From contig NZ_CP053435.1 of the NCBI RefSeq assembly GCF_013127955.1, forward strand, positions 3,757,001 through 3,821,000: 64,000 nt of DNA, given 5' to 3'. Positions within the stretch are counted from its first letter, which is position 1. Each line of letters starts with the position of its first letter. The stretch is from Spirosoma taeanense. Lineage in GTDB: Bacteria > Bacteroidota > Bacteroidia > Cytophagales > Spirosomataceae. This document shows, piece by piece, positions 33,149 to 40,717 of the stretch. The notes beneath the pieces are model-generated. The model did no database searches and had not been told where the DNA came from. It was given only the letters and a program-made list of their open reading frames with translations. The translations under genes and the position numbers were made by a program.

Positions 33149-36100
33149 TTACTCAACAATCGCAATCTCCTCATCTGTCAGCCCATACAGGGCGTAAACC
33201 AACCGGTCTACTTCAGCTTCTAACGCTGAAGTATCGGCGATTGGATCGGTAGCTTTGGCGGTCATTATTCTGTCAGCTACTACTTCTAAACTGTAACGCT
33301 GTGCTTCGGTCATTGCAGGAATAGGTATTTGTTCAAGATATTGCCGAATAAACCTTAGATATCCCCCCCTAATGGATGAGGTAATACTAGCATAGAAATA
33401 CAAAACAACACTTGAGTTTAAAATAGCTAACAAGCTTTTATCGTCGCTAGCAATAATATAAGCAGTGTTCACACTATATGAGCCAGTTTCGTCGTGAATA
33501 ACTTGGTTCTTAACGGCAATATCCGGCAGCATTAGTTTCGGCTTCTCAAATTCTTTATAGTAATCAACTGCATCCTGTATTTCATACCATTTGTACGTTC
33601 CCGCCTTACGGCCTTTCCAGTCACCTTTCCAGTCTTTAGGACAAGGCATTAGTCGTTCTTTGAATTGTTCCAAGTGTCTTAAAATCGCCGGGTAATATTC
33701 AATGTTAATGCCCCGCCGAGTAAAGATCAGGTGCTTATCCACCTTTGGCGTTTGATACCGCTTAATGTCCCTTCCAGCCAGAAATGGCTTTATTACGTTA
33801 GCACTACGAGGGTCTTCTGCAATTAACCTGTCTTTCGTCGCTGCATCAATTACAAACGCTTCATTAAGTCCGGTCTTTATGCCGTAATAGATTTTCCCTT
33901 CTACGTATTCGCCGAGTGGCATGCCGCCTTTTCTGAGCTTCGCCATGAGCCGCTGAACGGCTACGTTGGTTAGTTGCCAACCCTCATCCTGTAAACTTTC
34001 GGTTTCTACTTCAAAACGATTTGTCTGAATGTAAGCCGCCAGGCCATCGGCGTATTGCAGTGTATCTACCAATGCCACCTGGAACCGTTCAACGGCCATA
34101 GCCTTCTGAATGCTTAGGATACTTGGATAAGTGGTTGCTTCATCAAAAATGGGCAAGTCCCCAAAGTCAACAATCTGCTCAATTGCCAACGTTTTTAGCC
34201 ATCTACGCAGGCTTACCCCATAACCCGCCCTCATCCATTTATTCGGGATAATAAAGACGAACTGACCATTAGGCCGCAGAATCCGTAAGCCATGTTCAAC
34301 AAACATGACGTAAAGATCAGCCGTACCTGCGTAGGTTTTTGGAAAGTCCTTTTTCAAAAGCGTCTTGGATTCGCCTAACTCCTCCTGTCGGATATACGGC
34401 GGGTTGCCGATCACAGCATCAAAGCCTACAAAGTCACCTTTATCGTCCAATACTTCCGGGAACTCGAACCGCCATTCAAACGATCCCCGATATAGGGCGT
34501 TGTTTTCAATACTGGAAATTTCGGTTTCTACCTGTTCAATGAGCTTGTCGTACCGTTTCTTCTCAAAGGCGATTACCTTCGGATCCTTGACAGTCTCGAA
34601 AATACTTAGCTCACTATCCAGAAGTATGCGTTCCCCCCGTAGCTTGGACAGTCTCGCCCGGCGCGGGTCGCGGTTAAAGACGGTTTCGCGAAACTGGCTT
34701 TTGATTTCATTGATGAACCGCAACAGATCAGCTTTGGCGTCTTTGCTTCTGGCTTCTTTGTAGGCTTTTACGGCATCCTTGTACGTGCGTAGGCTGAACT
34801 TCTGCTTGCGGAATACCTCGCTGAGGTCTTCTGTCAAACTAAACTTACTGAGCAGGCTATTTCCCTGTTTGATGTTGATGTCAATGTTAGGCAAAGTTTC
34901 CAGTTCACTAAAGCCTGATTCGTCGGTGTAGTAGGCATTCTTCAGCAGCTCAATCCACAGCCGTAAGCGGCAAATCTTCACCGAGTTGGGGTTGATGTCC
35001 ACCCCGAACAAACAGTTTTCAATGATGGTCTGCTTTTCGCGGAACAAGGTCTTTTGCACCCGCTGGCGTTCAGGCGTTGGTTTGCCCGTCGCTTGCAGCA
35101 CATAGCTAAAGGGTTCGTCGTCCTCATCTTGTACCACCAACTCATCATTCAGAATGCTGACCTGATAGCCTTTTAGCCGCTTGCCGCTGTCATCCTGCAA
35201 CAGCTTCAGGTCGGATTTAATGGCAATCAGCTCATTGAGGCCCGATACCAGAAAGTGCCCCGAACCAACCGCCGGGTCACAGATGCGGATTTCGTTGATC
35301 AGGGCGTTGGCCTCATCCCGGTCAAGGTCTTTGTCTTCCAGGGCTTCAAAGTCCTTACAGTTCCAGCCTTTCGCATCGTTGAACTTCTGCACCACCGCTT
35401 TGCGAATGGCTTCCCGGCACATATACTCGGTAATGAAGCCCGGCGTATAGAATGACCCATCTTTGTAGCCGTTGATCTTCTCAAAGATCAGCCCCAGCAC
35501 ACTGGCGTTGATCAGGGTACGGTTCTTCTCCTGAATGTCTTCCCGGCTTTCGGACGAAAAATCATAGGCGTCCAGAAACGCAAACAGATAGGAAAGCGTC
35601 CCTAAATCTTTGGCGTCCCGATAAGCTGAATTGTCCTTTAGGACGCTATTACGCAGAACGGGTAAGGTCAGACTGTTATCTAACTGGCTGACGGGTAAGG
35701 TATCGTTTTCTAGCTCAGTCAGCTCGAATAGCGAACTGTTGAGGTAGGGAATACGCCCGAACTTGGCCTGAATGGATACCTGCCGTTCGGACGGTTTACG
35801 AGCCAACACCCGAAAGAACAGCTTGTTTAGTTCATCAAAATCGGGTATGGTTTCCCCGTTCAAGAAAGCGTAATCCCTGTTACCGTTGTGATACTTGACT
35901 AACTGCGATTCCAGTAGCTTTAGGAACAAGACCCGGTTAACCCAGGTAATGCACAGTTCCAGGGCTACGCTGAACAGTTGTTCGTCAGTTGTGGCCCCGT
36001 ACTGGCTCCGGTCGTGAAGCTGATAGAACTTGCCCGATGTGTCCAGCTCAATAAGGGTGTTTTCCAGTAGTGACCCCTCATCCCGCTTACCCGCTTCTTT

Positions 36101-36922
36101 ACGCCGGATCACCTTCTTACCGCCTTCCTTGACTTCTTCCAGGCCGATCAGGTGCAACAGCTCCGAATAGAACTTTGGATTGAGCCGATTGCTGTCGGTA
36201 GCCGCTGGCAGCTTCAGCAGGTGCGTCGGTGACAGAATCTTATAGAGCGACAGCAGGGCTTTGTCATTGGCCTTGTCGGCATCGGCTACAATGGTCTGAT
36301 AGTCGCGTAGGTCGAAATAGGTAAACGTGATTTCGTCGGTCAGCTCCGCCAGAAACGGCTTGACAATCTCATTATAGAACAGGTCATTGTTTTTGCTCAC
36401 TTTCTGCCCCGCTGCCCAGGCTTTGTATTCTTTGGTCAGATGGGCATTGCGGTAGAACAGCCGGTCAATCAGGGCCGCGTCAAAGATGAACCACTCATAA
36501 ACGTTCGTAATGACACAATGGCGAATGTCGCTGTTCTTGGCCCGCTGGCGTTCCTGAAAGTAGTACAGCAGCAGTTCGTGAAAGGCTTTGGTGTTGAGGT
36601 TCTGGCGGGTCACCATTTCGCCCTTGTTGAGTGGCCGCTTGACCTCAAACAGCACCCCGGCGGGTGTAGTGGCGTCTTTGCCTAAGTGAATGACAAAATC
36701 GGTTTTGCCTTTTGGCGCAACCACGTAAGCCTCCTTGTAATAGACTTCTTTTAAGAAGTCCATCAAGTGATCCTTAACGTTCTCCTCACTTTCCTTTTCG
36801 TTAATGTGGCTCAGCAGCCGGATAAACTGCGCTTTGAACTGCTCAATCTGTTCGCGGTTACCGGGTTGTAGATTATAGGTTGGATCAAGGGATTTAGCGG
36901 GTTTGCGGATAGTAAGCAGCAT
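33149..36922 (-). CDS. Type IIG-like restriction-modification enzyme (Eco57I-type)
   Basis: This 1257-residue single-chain enzyme starts best at ATG 36922 (MLLTIRKPAK); the open frame continues 18 codons upstream. The N-terminal domain has a PD-(D/E)XK nuclease site, Asp75 (KTDFVIHL) and Glu93-Val-Lys95 (LFEVKRP). The central Eco57I-type N6-adenine methyltransferase has motif I (DPAVGSGHFL, near residue 550) and motif IV (GNPPYI, near 840). The C-terminal part (about 1000-1240) is a TaqI-like target-recognition region. It would cut unmodified DNA and methylate host DNA. No separate specificity or BREX gene lies nearby. Confidence 0.85.
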   Translation of the reverse strand: MLLTIRKPAKSLDPTYNLQPGNREQIEQFKAQFIRLLSHINEKESEENVKDHLMDFLKEVYYKEAYVVAPKGKTDFVIHLGKDATTPAGVLFEVKRPLNKGEMVTRQNLNTKAFHELLLYYFQERQRAKNSDIRHCVITNVYEWFIFDAALIDRLFYRNAHLTKEYKAWAAGQKVSKNNDLFYNEIVKPFLAELTDEITFTYFDLRDYQTIVADADKANDKALLSLYKILSPTHLLKLPAATDSNRLNPKFYSELLHLIGLEEVKEGGKKVIRRKEAGKRDEGSLLENTLIELDTSGKFYQLHDRSQYGATTDEQLFSVALELCITWVNRVLFLKLLESQLVKYHNGNRDYAFLNGETIPDFDELNKLFFRVLARKPSERQVSIQAKFGRIPYLNSSLFELTELENDTLPVSQLDNSLTLPVLRNSVLKDNSAYRDAKDLGTLSYLFAFLDAYDFSSESREDIQEKNRTLINASVLGLIFEKINGYKDGSFYTPGFITEYMCREAIRKAVVQKFNDAKGWNCKDFEALEDKDLDRDEANALINEIRICDPAVGSGHFLVSGLNELIAIKSDLKLLQDDSGKRLKGYQVSILNDELVVQDEDDEPFSYVLQATGKPTPERQRVQKTLFREKQTIIENCLFGVDINPNSVKICRLRLWIELLKNAYYTDESGFSELETLPNIDINIKQGNSLLSKFSLTEDLSEVFRKQKFSLRTYKDAVKAYKEARSKDAKADLLRFINEIKSQFRETVFNRDPRRARLSKLRGERILLDSELSIFETVKDPKVIAFEKKRYDKLIEQVETEISSIENNALYRGSFEWRFEFPEVLDDKGDFVGFDAVIGNPPYIRQEELGESKTLLKKDFPKTYAGTADLYVMFVEHGLRILRPNGQFVFIIPNKWMRAGYGVSLRRWLKTLAIEQIVDFGDLPIFDEATTYPSILSIQKAMAVERFQVALVDTLQYADGLAAYIQTNRFEVETESLQDEGWQLTNVAVQRLMAKLRKGGMPLGEYVEGKIYYGIKTGLNEAFVIDAATKDRLIAEDPRSANVIKPFLAGRDIKRYQTPKVDKHLIFTRRGINIEYYPAILRHLEQFKERLMPCPKDWKGDWKGRKAGTYKWYEIQDAVDYYKEFEKPKLMLPDIAVKNQVIHDETGSYSVNTAYIIASDDKSLLAILNSSVVLYFYASITSSIRGGYLRFIRQYLEQIPIPAMTEAQRYSLEVVADRIMTAKATDPIADTSALEAEVDRLVYALYGLTDEEIAIVE

Positions 36923-37082
36923 TCTATTTTGTATCTTTAAAGGGCGTTCAAGTAACGTAAAAAACGTTCTATCCACAAACGAAGGAAGGGAAATTCAATA
37001 AGCGGTCATTGTCTTACATTCAGTGATACCGTTGAGAACTTCCCTAAAGATTTAGGCTATAACCGTGTTTTCAACTGTCACT

Positions 37083-37694
37083 ATGCCACGAACACCCACG
37101 TTCCGATGGAATTACAATGATCTAAGAACGCTAACAATGGCCGATCTTAAACGGATGAAACTGCTAATAGGCTGGGCCTCGACTGTTATAACGTGGAGGA
37201 ACAATAGCGATGAAGTACGAGCTGCTATTGAAGTAACCGTCAATTTGAACTGCCTATATCCAGGCGACTATATTGAGTTGAAATACAGGGCAAGGGAGGA
37301 GTTAATAAATTATAAAATTCAGCTAGTGCAGGTTGCAAGCAATCTGGGTAAGAAAGGAGGAATCTGGTATTTCATCTGCCCCAGCACTGGAAAACGATGC
37401 CGTACCTTATATTCGGATGGTAGGTACTTTGTTAGTCGCCATGCTTTTAAAGGAACACTGTATGAAAGTCAGACTTATTCAAAAACGTATCGTTCAATAG
37501 CAAGCATGTATGGACCAATCTATAAGGTTAGGGAAGCTTTCGATGAATTAAAAAAGCCCTATGCCAAAACATTTTACCGAGGCAAGCTTACACCTAAAGC
37601 CCGGAAATTATTCAAGTGGCAGCAACTTTATAATGTGAAGCATGATATAGAGTTAAGAAGTATTGAAGATTATCTACTTAGTACCGTATCGTAA
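37083..37694 (+). CDS. Unknown protein of the integrative element
   Basis: I do not recognise this protein. ATG 37083 gives 203 residues; a GTG start six codons earlier is possible. The central segment GIWYFICPSTGKRCRTLY-SDGRYF, then SRHAFKGTLYESQ, resembles a conserved 'WYFICP...LY...F.CR.C..L.Y.SQ' pattern of small mobile-element proteins. In that family this region is a zinc ribbon, but here the second Cys pair is replaced (SRHAF). The rest is basic, consistent with nucleic-acid binding. It lies between the restriction gene and attR, transcribed divergently from the restriction gene. Confidence 0.7.
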   Translation: MPRTPTFRWNYNDLRTLTMADLKRMKLLIGWASTVITWRNNSDEVRAAIEVTVNLNCLYPGDYIELKYRAREELINYKIQLVQVASNLGKKGGIWYFICPSTGKRCRTLYSDGRYFVSRHAFKGTLYESQTYSKTYRSIASMYGPIYKVREAFDELKKPYAKTFYRGKLTPKARKLFKWQQLYNVKHDIELRSIEDYLLSTVS

Positions 37695-37706
37695 GTTGGC
37701 TTATAA

Positions 37707-37728
37707 TTGTTGTACCTAGTGTTGTACC
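37707..37728. promoter_or_regulatory. Tandem arm-type sites near attR
   Basis: GTTGTACC occurs at 37709-37716 and again at 37721-37728, a 12-bp period. Within a 22-bp block it differs by one base from 25991-26012 near the integrase. It lies 49 nt from the tRNA-Arg 3' end. It probably binds integrase or excisionase at this end of the element. Confidence 0.6.
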
Positions 37729-37740
37729 TAACAACAAAAA

Positions 37741-37767
37741 AGCCGATTAGCACTTAGCTAACCGGCT
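37741..37767 (-). terminator. tRNA-Arg terminator (element-borne)
   Basis: On the minus strand an 11-bp stem with one wobble and a 5-nt loop is followed by a T tract (TTTTTGTTG). It sits 10 nt after the 3' end of tRNA-Arg. The copy in attL has the same stem with two wobbles, so both sides of the integration keep a terminator. Confidence 0.8.
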
Positions 37768-37821
37768 CATTATCAAGTGATCCCGAAGCGATTCGAACGC
37801 TTGACCGTCTGCTTAGAAGGC
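37741..37821. repeat. attR: 81-bp repeat overlapping tRNA-Arg
   Basis: This is the right copy of the 81-bp repeat at 25795-25875, 78/81 identical with a 40-bp exact core (37782-37821). The 3' half of the tRNA in this copy came from the element and rebuilds the gene. It also brings a terminator (37741-37767) for the tRNA on the minus strand. Confidence 0.92.
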
Positions 37822-37851
37822 AGATGCTCTATCCAGCTGAGCTACGGGACC
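37778..37851 (-). tRNA. tRNA-Arg (UCU), integration target
   Basis: This 74-nt tRNA folds cleanly. The acceptor stem GGTCCCG pairs with CGGGATC with one G-U. The D-arm is GCTC..GAGC. The anticodon stem TCTGC/GCAGA has loop CTTCTAA, hence anticodon UCU. The T-arm is AAGCG-TTCGAAT-CGCTT, and the discriminator is A. No CCA is encoded. Positions 37778-37821 derive from the integrated element; the 5' part is chromosomal. Confidence 0.95.
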
Positions 37852-37915
37852 TTTTTGTATTCCTATCGACCGCAATAGCAATGTACTTGAATTGACAGGC
37901 CGATCTAAACTGCGT

Positions 37916-37947
37916 CAAAAGTACGTTGATTGCTATTATTTTACAAA
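37916..37947 (-). promoter_or_regulatory. Promoter of tRNA-Arg
   Basis: On the minus strand TTTG (37944-37947) is followed after 20 nt by TACTTTTG (37916-37923). This is a full match to the Bacteroidetes TTTG/TAnnTTTG promoter. It ends 64 nt upstream of the tRNA 5' end. Confidence 0.75.
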
Positions 37948-38149
37948 GAACTACGCTTAAATCGACTATTGTGTAGCTTTCGATACGTATCTGAACGCCT
38001 TCCCATTGTGATCAATCTCCCTGGCTGTCCCGTTATACAACATTCCTTACGTAGGGTGTTTTATACGGTTAGGCCTACGATGCTACTTCGTAACATTTCC
38101 GCTTATCGGCAGTTAGCCCTGTATACACGATAAACTCTTGACAGCTCCC

Positions 38150-38482
38150 ATGGCTAAAGAATCTGATTTGAAAGTAATTTTCTACGAGCCAGGCTCGGAC
38201 AGTAAAGAGGGATCAATTATAGCCGATGGCTATTTCAGCTTCGTTCCTACCTTTAGAGAAGGCGACGCAATCAATATCACTCACTCCCGAAAAGGAGAGA
38301 AAACCAGCCTAGTTAATAACCCGATTAGTCATAAGACGCATAAAGTGCTGGCGACAGATTGGGTTGTAACAGTGAATGATACAGCTAAAGAAGCGCTGGC
38401 CACACTGATTGTTTCTGTATCCAGGCTGGAAGTAACGCCCACTCCCTCCGATTTTCCCGATATAGTCGGTACACATTCGTAG
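38150..38482 (+). CDS. Unknown small protein
   Basis: ATG 38150 gives 110 residues (MAKESDLKVIFYEP); a TTG four codons upstream is less likely. The sequence has alternating hydrophobic residues suggesting a small beta-rich domain, with no signal peptide and no Cys. I do not recognise a family. It stands alone between the tRNA-Arg promoter and the tRNA-Pro relic and is followed by a bidirectional terminator. It could be a leftover of an earlier integration event. Confidence 0.55.
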   Translation: MAKESDLKVIFYEPGSDSKEGSIIADGYFSFVPTFREGDAINITHSRKGEKTSLVNNPISHKTHKVLATDWVVTVNDTAKEALATLIVSVSRLEVTPTPSDFPDIVGTHS

Positions 38483-38544
38483 AGTGCGCTACTGGCAAGT
38501 ATGCAGTAAATTTTTGCGAAGTGATTACCTTTAAAGGCATAAAA

Positions 38545-38578
38545 AAAAAGGTTCTGTTCAATGAAACAGAACCTTTTT
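38545..38578. terminator. Bidirectional terminator
   Basis: A perfect 14-bp stem (38545-38558 with 38565-38578) and 6-nt loop has T-rich ends on both strands. It can end the + strand gene at 38150 and would once have ended the tRNA-Pro relic on the minus strand. Confidence 0.85.
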
Positions 38579-38627
38579 AGTGTCGGGGTGGCAGAATTTG
38601 AACCTATGACCTCCTTCTCCCAAAGCA
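38577..38627 (-). pseudogene. Decayed tRNA-Pro 3' fragment (probable old attL)
   Basis: This 51-nt stretch is 47/51 identical to 54502-54552, which is the 3' half and trailer of the intact tRNA-Pro(UGG). It includes the discriminator, acceptor 3' strand, T-arm and the anticodon loop TTTGGGA, then breaks off. Four substitutions disrupt pairing (for example the T-arm). The 5' half is absent, so it is not a functional tRNA. Its orientation relative to the intact tRNA is the same as attL/attR of the tRNA-Arg element. Confidence 0.85.
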
Positions 38628-38669
38628 CTATATTATCTTTTCCATGAATACTAAAAAAAATACAACTCC

Positions 38670-39071
38670 CTATTCAGAAAGCTGATACTGTTGATCGGTT
38701 ACCTTCTCCAGCCACTCCACTTGTTTGCCGTTCAGGTTTTCCTGGATGGCAATGTGCGTCATCCCTGTGGTTACCGTAGCACCATGCCAGTGCTTCTCGT
38801 TGGGTTCGAACCAGATTATATCCCCAGGGTGGATTTCTTCGACTGAGCCACCCTCCCGCTGTACCCACCCGCACCCAGCGGTAACGATGAGCGTCTGACC
38901 AAGTGGATGGGTATGCCAGGCAGTTCGCGCCCCGGGTTCAAATGTAACGCTGGCGGCTGCTCCACGTCTCGCATTATTGGCGGCAAACAATGGATCGATA
39001 CGCACCGATCCTGTAAACCATTCTTCTGGCCCTTTATTCGAGGGTTGAGACCCTACTTTTGTGATTTCCAT
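38670..39071 (-). CDS. Cupin-domain protein (cytoplasmic)
   Basis: This 133-residue protein is a single cupin. Motif 1 is [23 protein letters not shown] (metal-binding His pair and following Gln; 23 residues, key piece HTHPLGQ), and motif 2 is [17 protein letters not shown] with the last His. No signal peptide is visible. Small cupins of this type often sit beside carboxymuconolactone decarboxylase-like and aldo/keto reductase genes, but the reaction is unknown. It resembles the exported cupin at 40065, sharing the GARxxWHxHPxGQ core and the W-L-x-x-VTD tail. Confidence 0.85.
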   Translation of the reverse strand: MEITKVGSQPSNKGPEEWFTGSVRIDPLFAANNARRGAAASVTFEPGARTAWHTHPLGQTLIVTAGCGWVQREGGSVEEIHPGDIIWFEPNEKHWHGATVTTGMTHIAIQENLNGKQVEWLEKVTDQQYQLSE

Positions 39072-39144
39072 AACGTTTTAAATCCTAGTCTAATAAATCC
39101 ATGTTCTCCCTTTAGCTCTATTAGATAGAGCTTAATGACAACCT

Positions 39145-40005
39145 TTATTTCCGGCCGAATACGGGAAAGATGCTAGCCTCTCCATAATGCTCGATTTGTT
39201 CTATATTGCTTAGGCGTTCCATATCCTCCTCCGAAATAACGAAAGCTACTTCGGCATTGGTTTTCATATGCTCTGGATTGGCCGTCTTTGGTAGTGGCAA
39301 CAGACCAAGCTGTAGGCAATAGCGGATACTTAACTGGGCCACCGAAACGCCGTAGTTTTGGGCTATAGCCGTTATGGACTTGTTCTTCAACAATTCACCG
39401 TGGCCAATGGGGGAATAAGCCTCTACCAGCATGCCGTTTTCCTGCGAATAGTGAATCAACTCGGTAGGAGTGTTGCTGATATGCGCCAAAATCTGATTGA
39501 CCACTGGTTTCACCGAGCAGGAGCCCAGAATGTTATCAATGTCTGCCTGTTCGAAGTTCGAGAGGCCAATGGCACGAAGTTTCCCCGCCGTATAGGCTTC
39601 TTCAAGCGCTCGCCATGCTTCACGATTTCCATCAAAATAAGGGTCAGGGCCACTAAATTCCGCCCATGGTTTAGGGCTGTGAATGATCATCAAGTCAATG
39701 TACTCAAGGCCTAATCGGTGAAGGGAGCCATCAATGGATGCTACGGCTTCTTTGTACGATTTTACCTCAGCAGCCAGCTTGGTGGTCACAAACAACTCCT
39801 CCCGGTTCACACCACAGGCCCGGATGCCTTCGCCAACTCCGCTTTCATTCTGGTAGGCCTGAGCCGTGTCAATATGGCGGTAACCGATTTGTACTGCATC
39901 CTTGACGGCCTGTACGACCGCTTCATTAGTGATGAACCAGGTTCCCAGACCTAGTTTGGGTATCTCCACGCCATTCGATAGCGTATAGGTTTCGTTTAAA
40001 ATCAT
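39145..40005 (-). CDS. Aldo/keto reductase
   Basis: This 286-residue protein is an NADPH-dependent aldo/keto reductase (TIM barrel). The catalytic tetrad is visible: Asp46 and Tyr51 in HIDTAQAYQNE, Lys76 in TTKLAAEV, and His109 in MIIHSPKP. GLGTW marks the start of the barrel. Such enzymes reduce small aldehydes and ketones, for example methylglyoxal or 2,5-diketogluconate-like substrates; the substrate here is unknown. It lies between two cupin genes on the same strand and may be co-transcribed with them. Confidence 0.9.
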   Translation of the reverse strand: MILNETYTLSNGVEIPKLGLGTWFITNEAVVQAVKDAVQIGYRHIDTAQAYQNESGVGEGIRACGVNREELFVTTKLAAEVKSYKEAVASIDGSLHRLGLEYIDLMIIHSPKPWAEFSGPDPYFDGNREAWRALEEAYTAGKLRAIGLSNFEQADIDNILGSCSVKPVVNQILAHISNTPTELIHYSQENGMLVEAYSPIGHGELLKNKSITAIAQNYGVSVAQLSIRYCLQLGLLPLPKTANPEHMKTNAEVAFVISEEDMERLSNIEQIEHYGEASIFPVFGRK

Positions 40006-40064
40006 CCTCTTTTCTAGTTTACAGTAAACGTGAGTTTTGGTAATGGTCGCTGCCTTGTGTATAG

Positions 40065-40568
40065 CTACCGCGCCCCATTGTATTCAGCATCCGTGACGGC
40101 CTGAAGCCAGTTGACAATGCCTTTTTCGGTATTCGGTACAATATGAATGTGGGTCATGGAACTGTCAGCCGAAGCGCCGTGCCAGTGGGGCGTATTCGGC
40201 GGACACTTCACCACGTCCCCCTTCCGAATGATCTGCCGGGGTTTTCCTTTCAACTGGTGGTAGCCGACCCCATCCGTTACCAGCAGAATCTGCCCACTCG
40301 GATGAGCATGCCAAAAGCTGCGGGCTCCCGGCTCGAACGTAACGCTGCCACTGGCCAACTGATAAATGGAATCGCTTGCTACCAGATTCTGGACCCATAC
40401 CGTACCGGTAAAGGTTTGGGTGGGGCCTTTTTCCCCTTTAGGAAAAATAGCGCTCGCCATGGTGGATTTTGCCCCGCTTGTCCTCATTTGCGCCTGGCAG
40501 GGGCTTAGGCAAAGACTCACTAGGCCAAGTATGATGATAAAGCCTGTTCGTGTCCGTACGTGTTTCAT
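40065..40568 (-). CDS. Exported cupin-domain protein
   Basis: This 167-residue protein starts with a signal peptide (MKHVRTRTGFIIILGLVSLC to SPCQAQ), so it is probably periplasmic. A single cupin follows, with motif 1 in GARSFWHAHPSGQ and motif 2 in KGDVVKCPPNTPHWHGA. It is homologous to the cytoplasmic cupin at 38670. Its reaction is unknown. It is the first gene of the three-gene minus-strand group and is preceded by an AraC-type regulator gene. Confidence 0.85.
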   Translation of the reverse strand: MKHVRTRTGFIIILGLVSLCLSPCQAQMRTSGAKSTMASAIFPKGEKGPTQTFTGTVWVQNLVASDSIYQLASGSVTFEPGARSFWHAHPSGQILLVTDGVGYHQLKGKPRQIIRKGDVVKCPPNTPHWHGASADSSMTHIHIVPNTEKGIVNWLQAVTDAEYNGAR

Positions 40569-40717
40569 GTGTTTAGCCGTTTTAATTTGAACTCTTCCAG
40601 TCGGTTGAGCAGGTCCTGGTCGGTAATGGGGTTAGTAGCACAAGCCGATTGCCCTGGTCAAGATTACCCAGGGCTTTCTAATCTAATTGAGGCAGGTACG
40701 ACCGGTTTCACCCAGTG

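Larger units (their letters stand above)
25836..37821. mobile_element. Integrative element inserted in tRNA-Arg(UCU), satellite-like
   Basis: The element is bounded by the tRNA-Arg direct repeats and is about 12 kb. From left to right it holds an integrase, an unknown gene, a HTH/excisionase-like gene, a VRR-NUC-like nuclease, an SF3 helicase, a Zn-ribbon/Toprim-like protein, an AbiGi-like gene, a type IIG-like restriction-modification gene and a second unknown gene. No capsid, tail, terminase, relaxase or conjugation gene is visible, so it must rely on a helper for spread. The left half reads visibly more A/T-rich than the flanking chromosome, and the AbiGi gene most of all. Confidence 0.85.

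Noticed and set aside
33149-36922. BREX PglX or DISARM methyltransferase
   Set aside because: The protein has its own PD-(D/E)XK site, and no BrxZ, BrxC, Drm or other partner genes are nearby, so a type IIG-like enzyme fits better.
37930-38133. 67-codon + strand frame
   Set aside because: It overlaps the tRNA-Arg promoter, and the composition does not resemble a protein.
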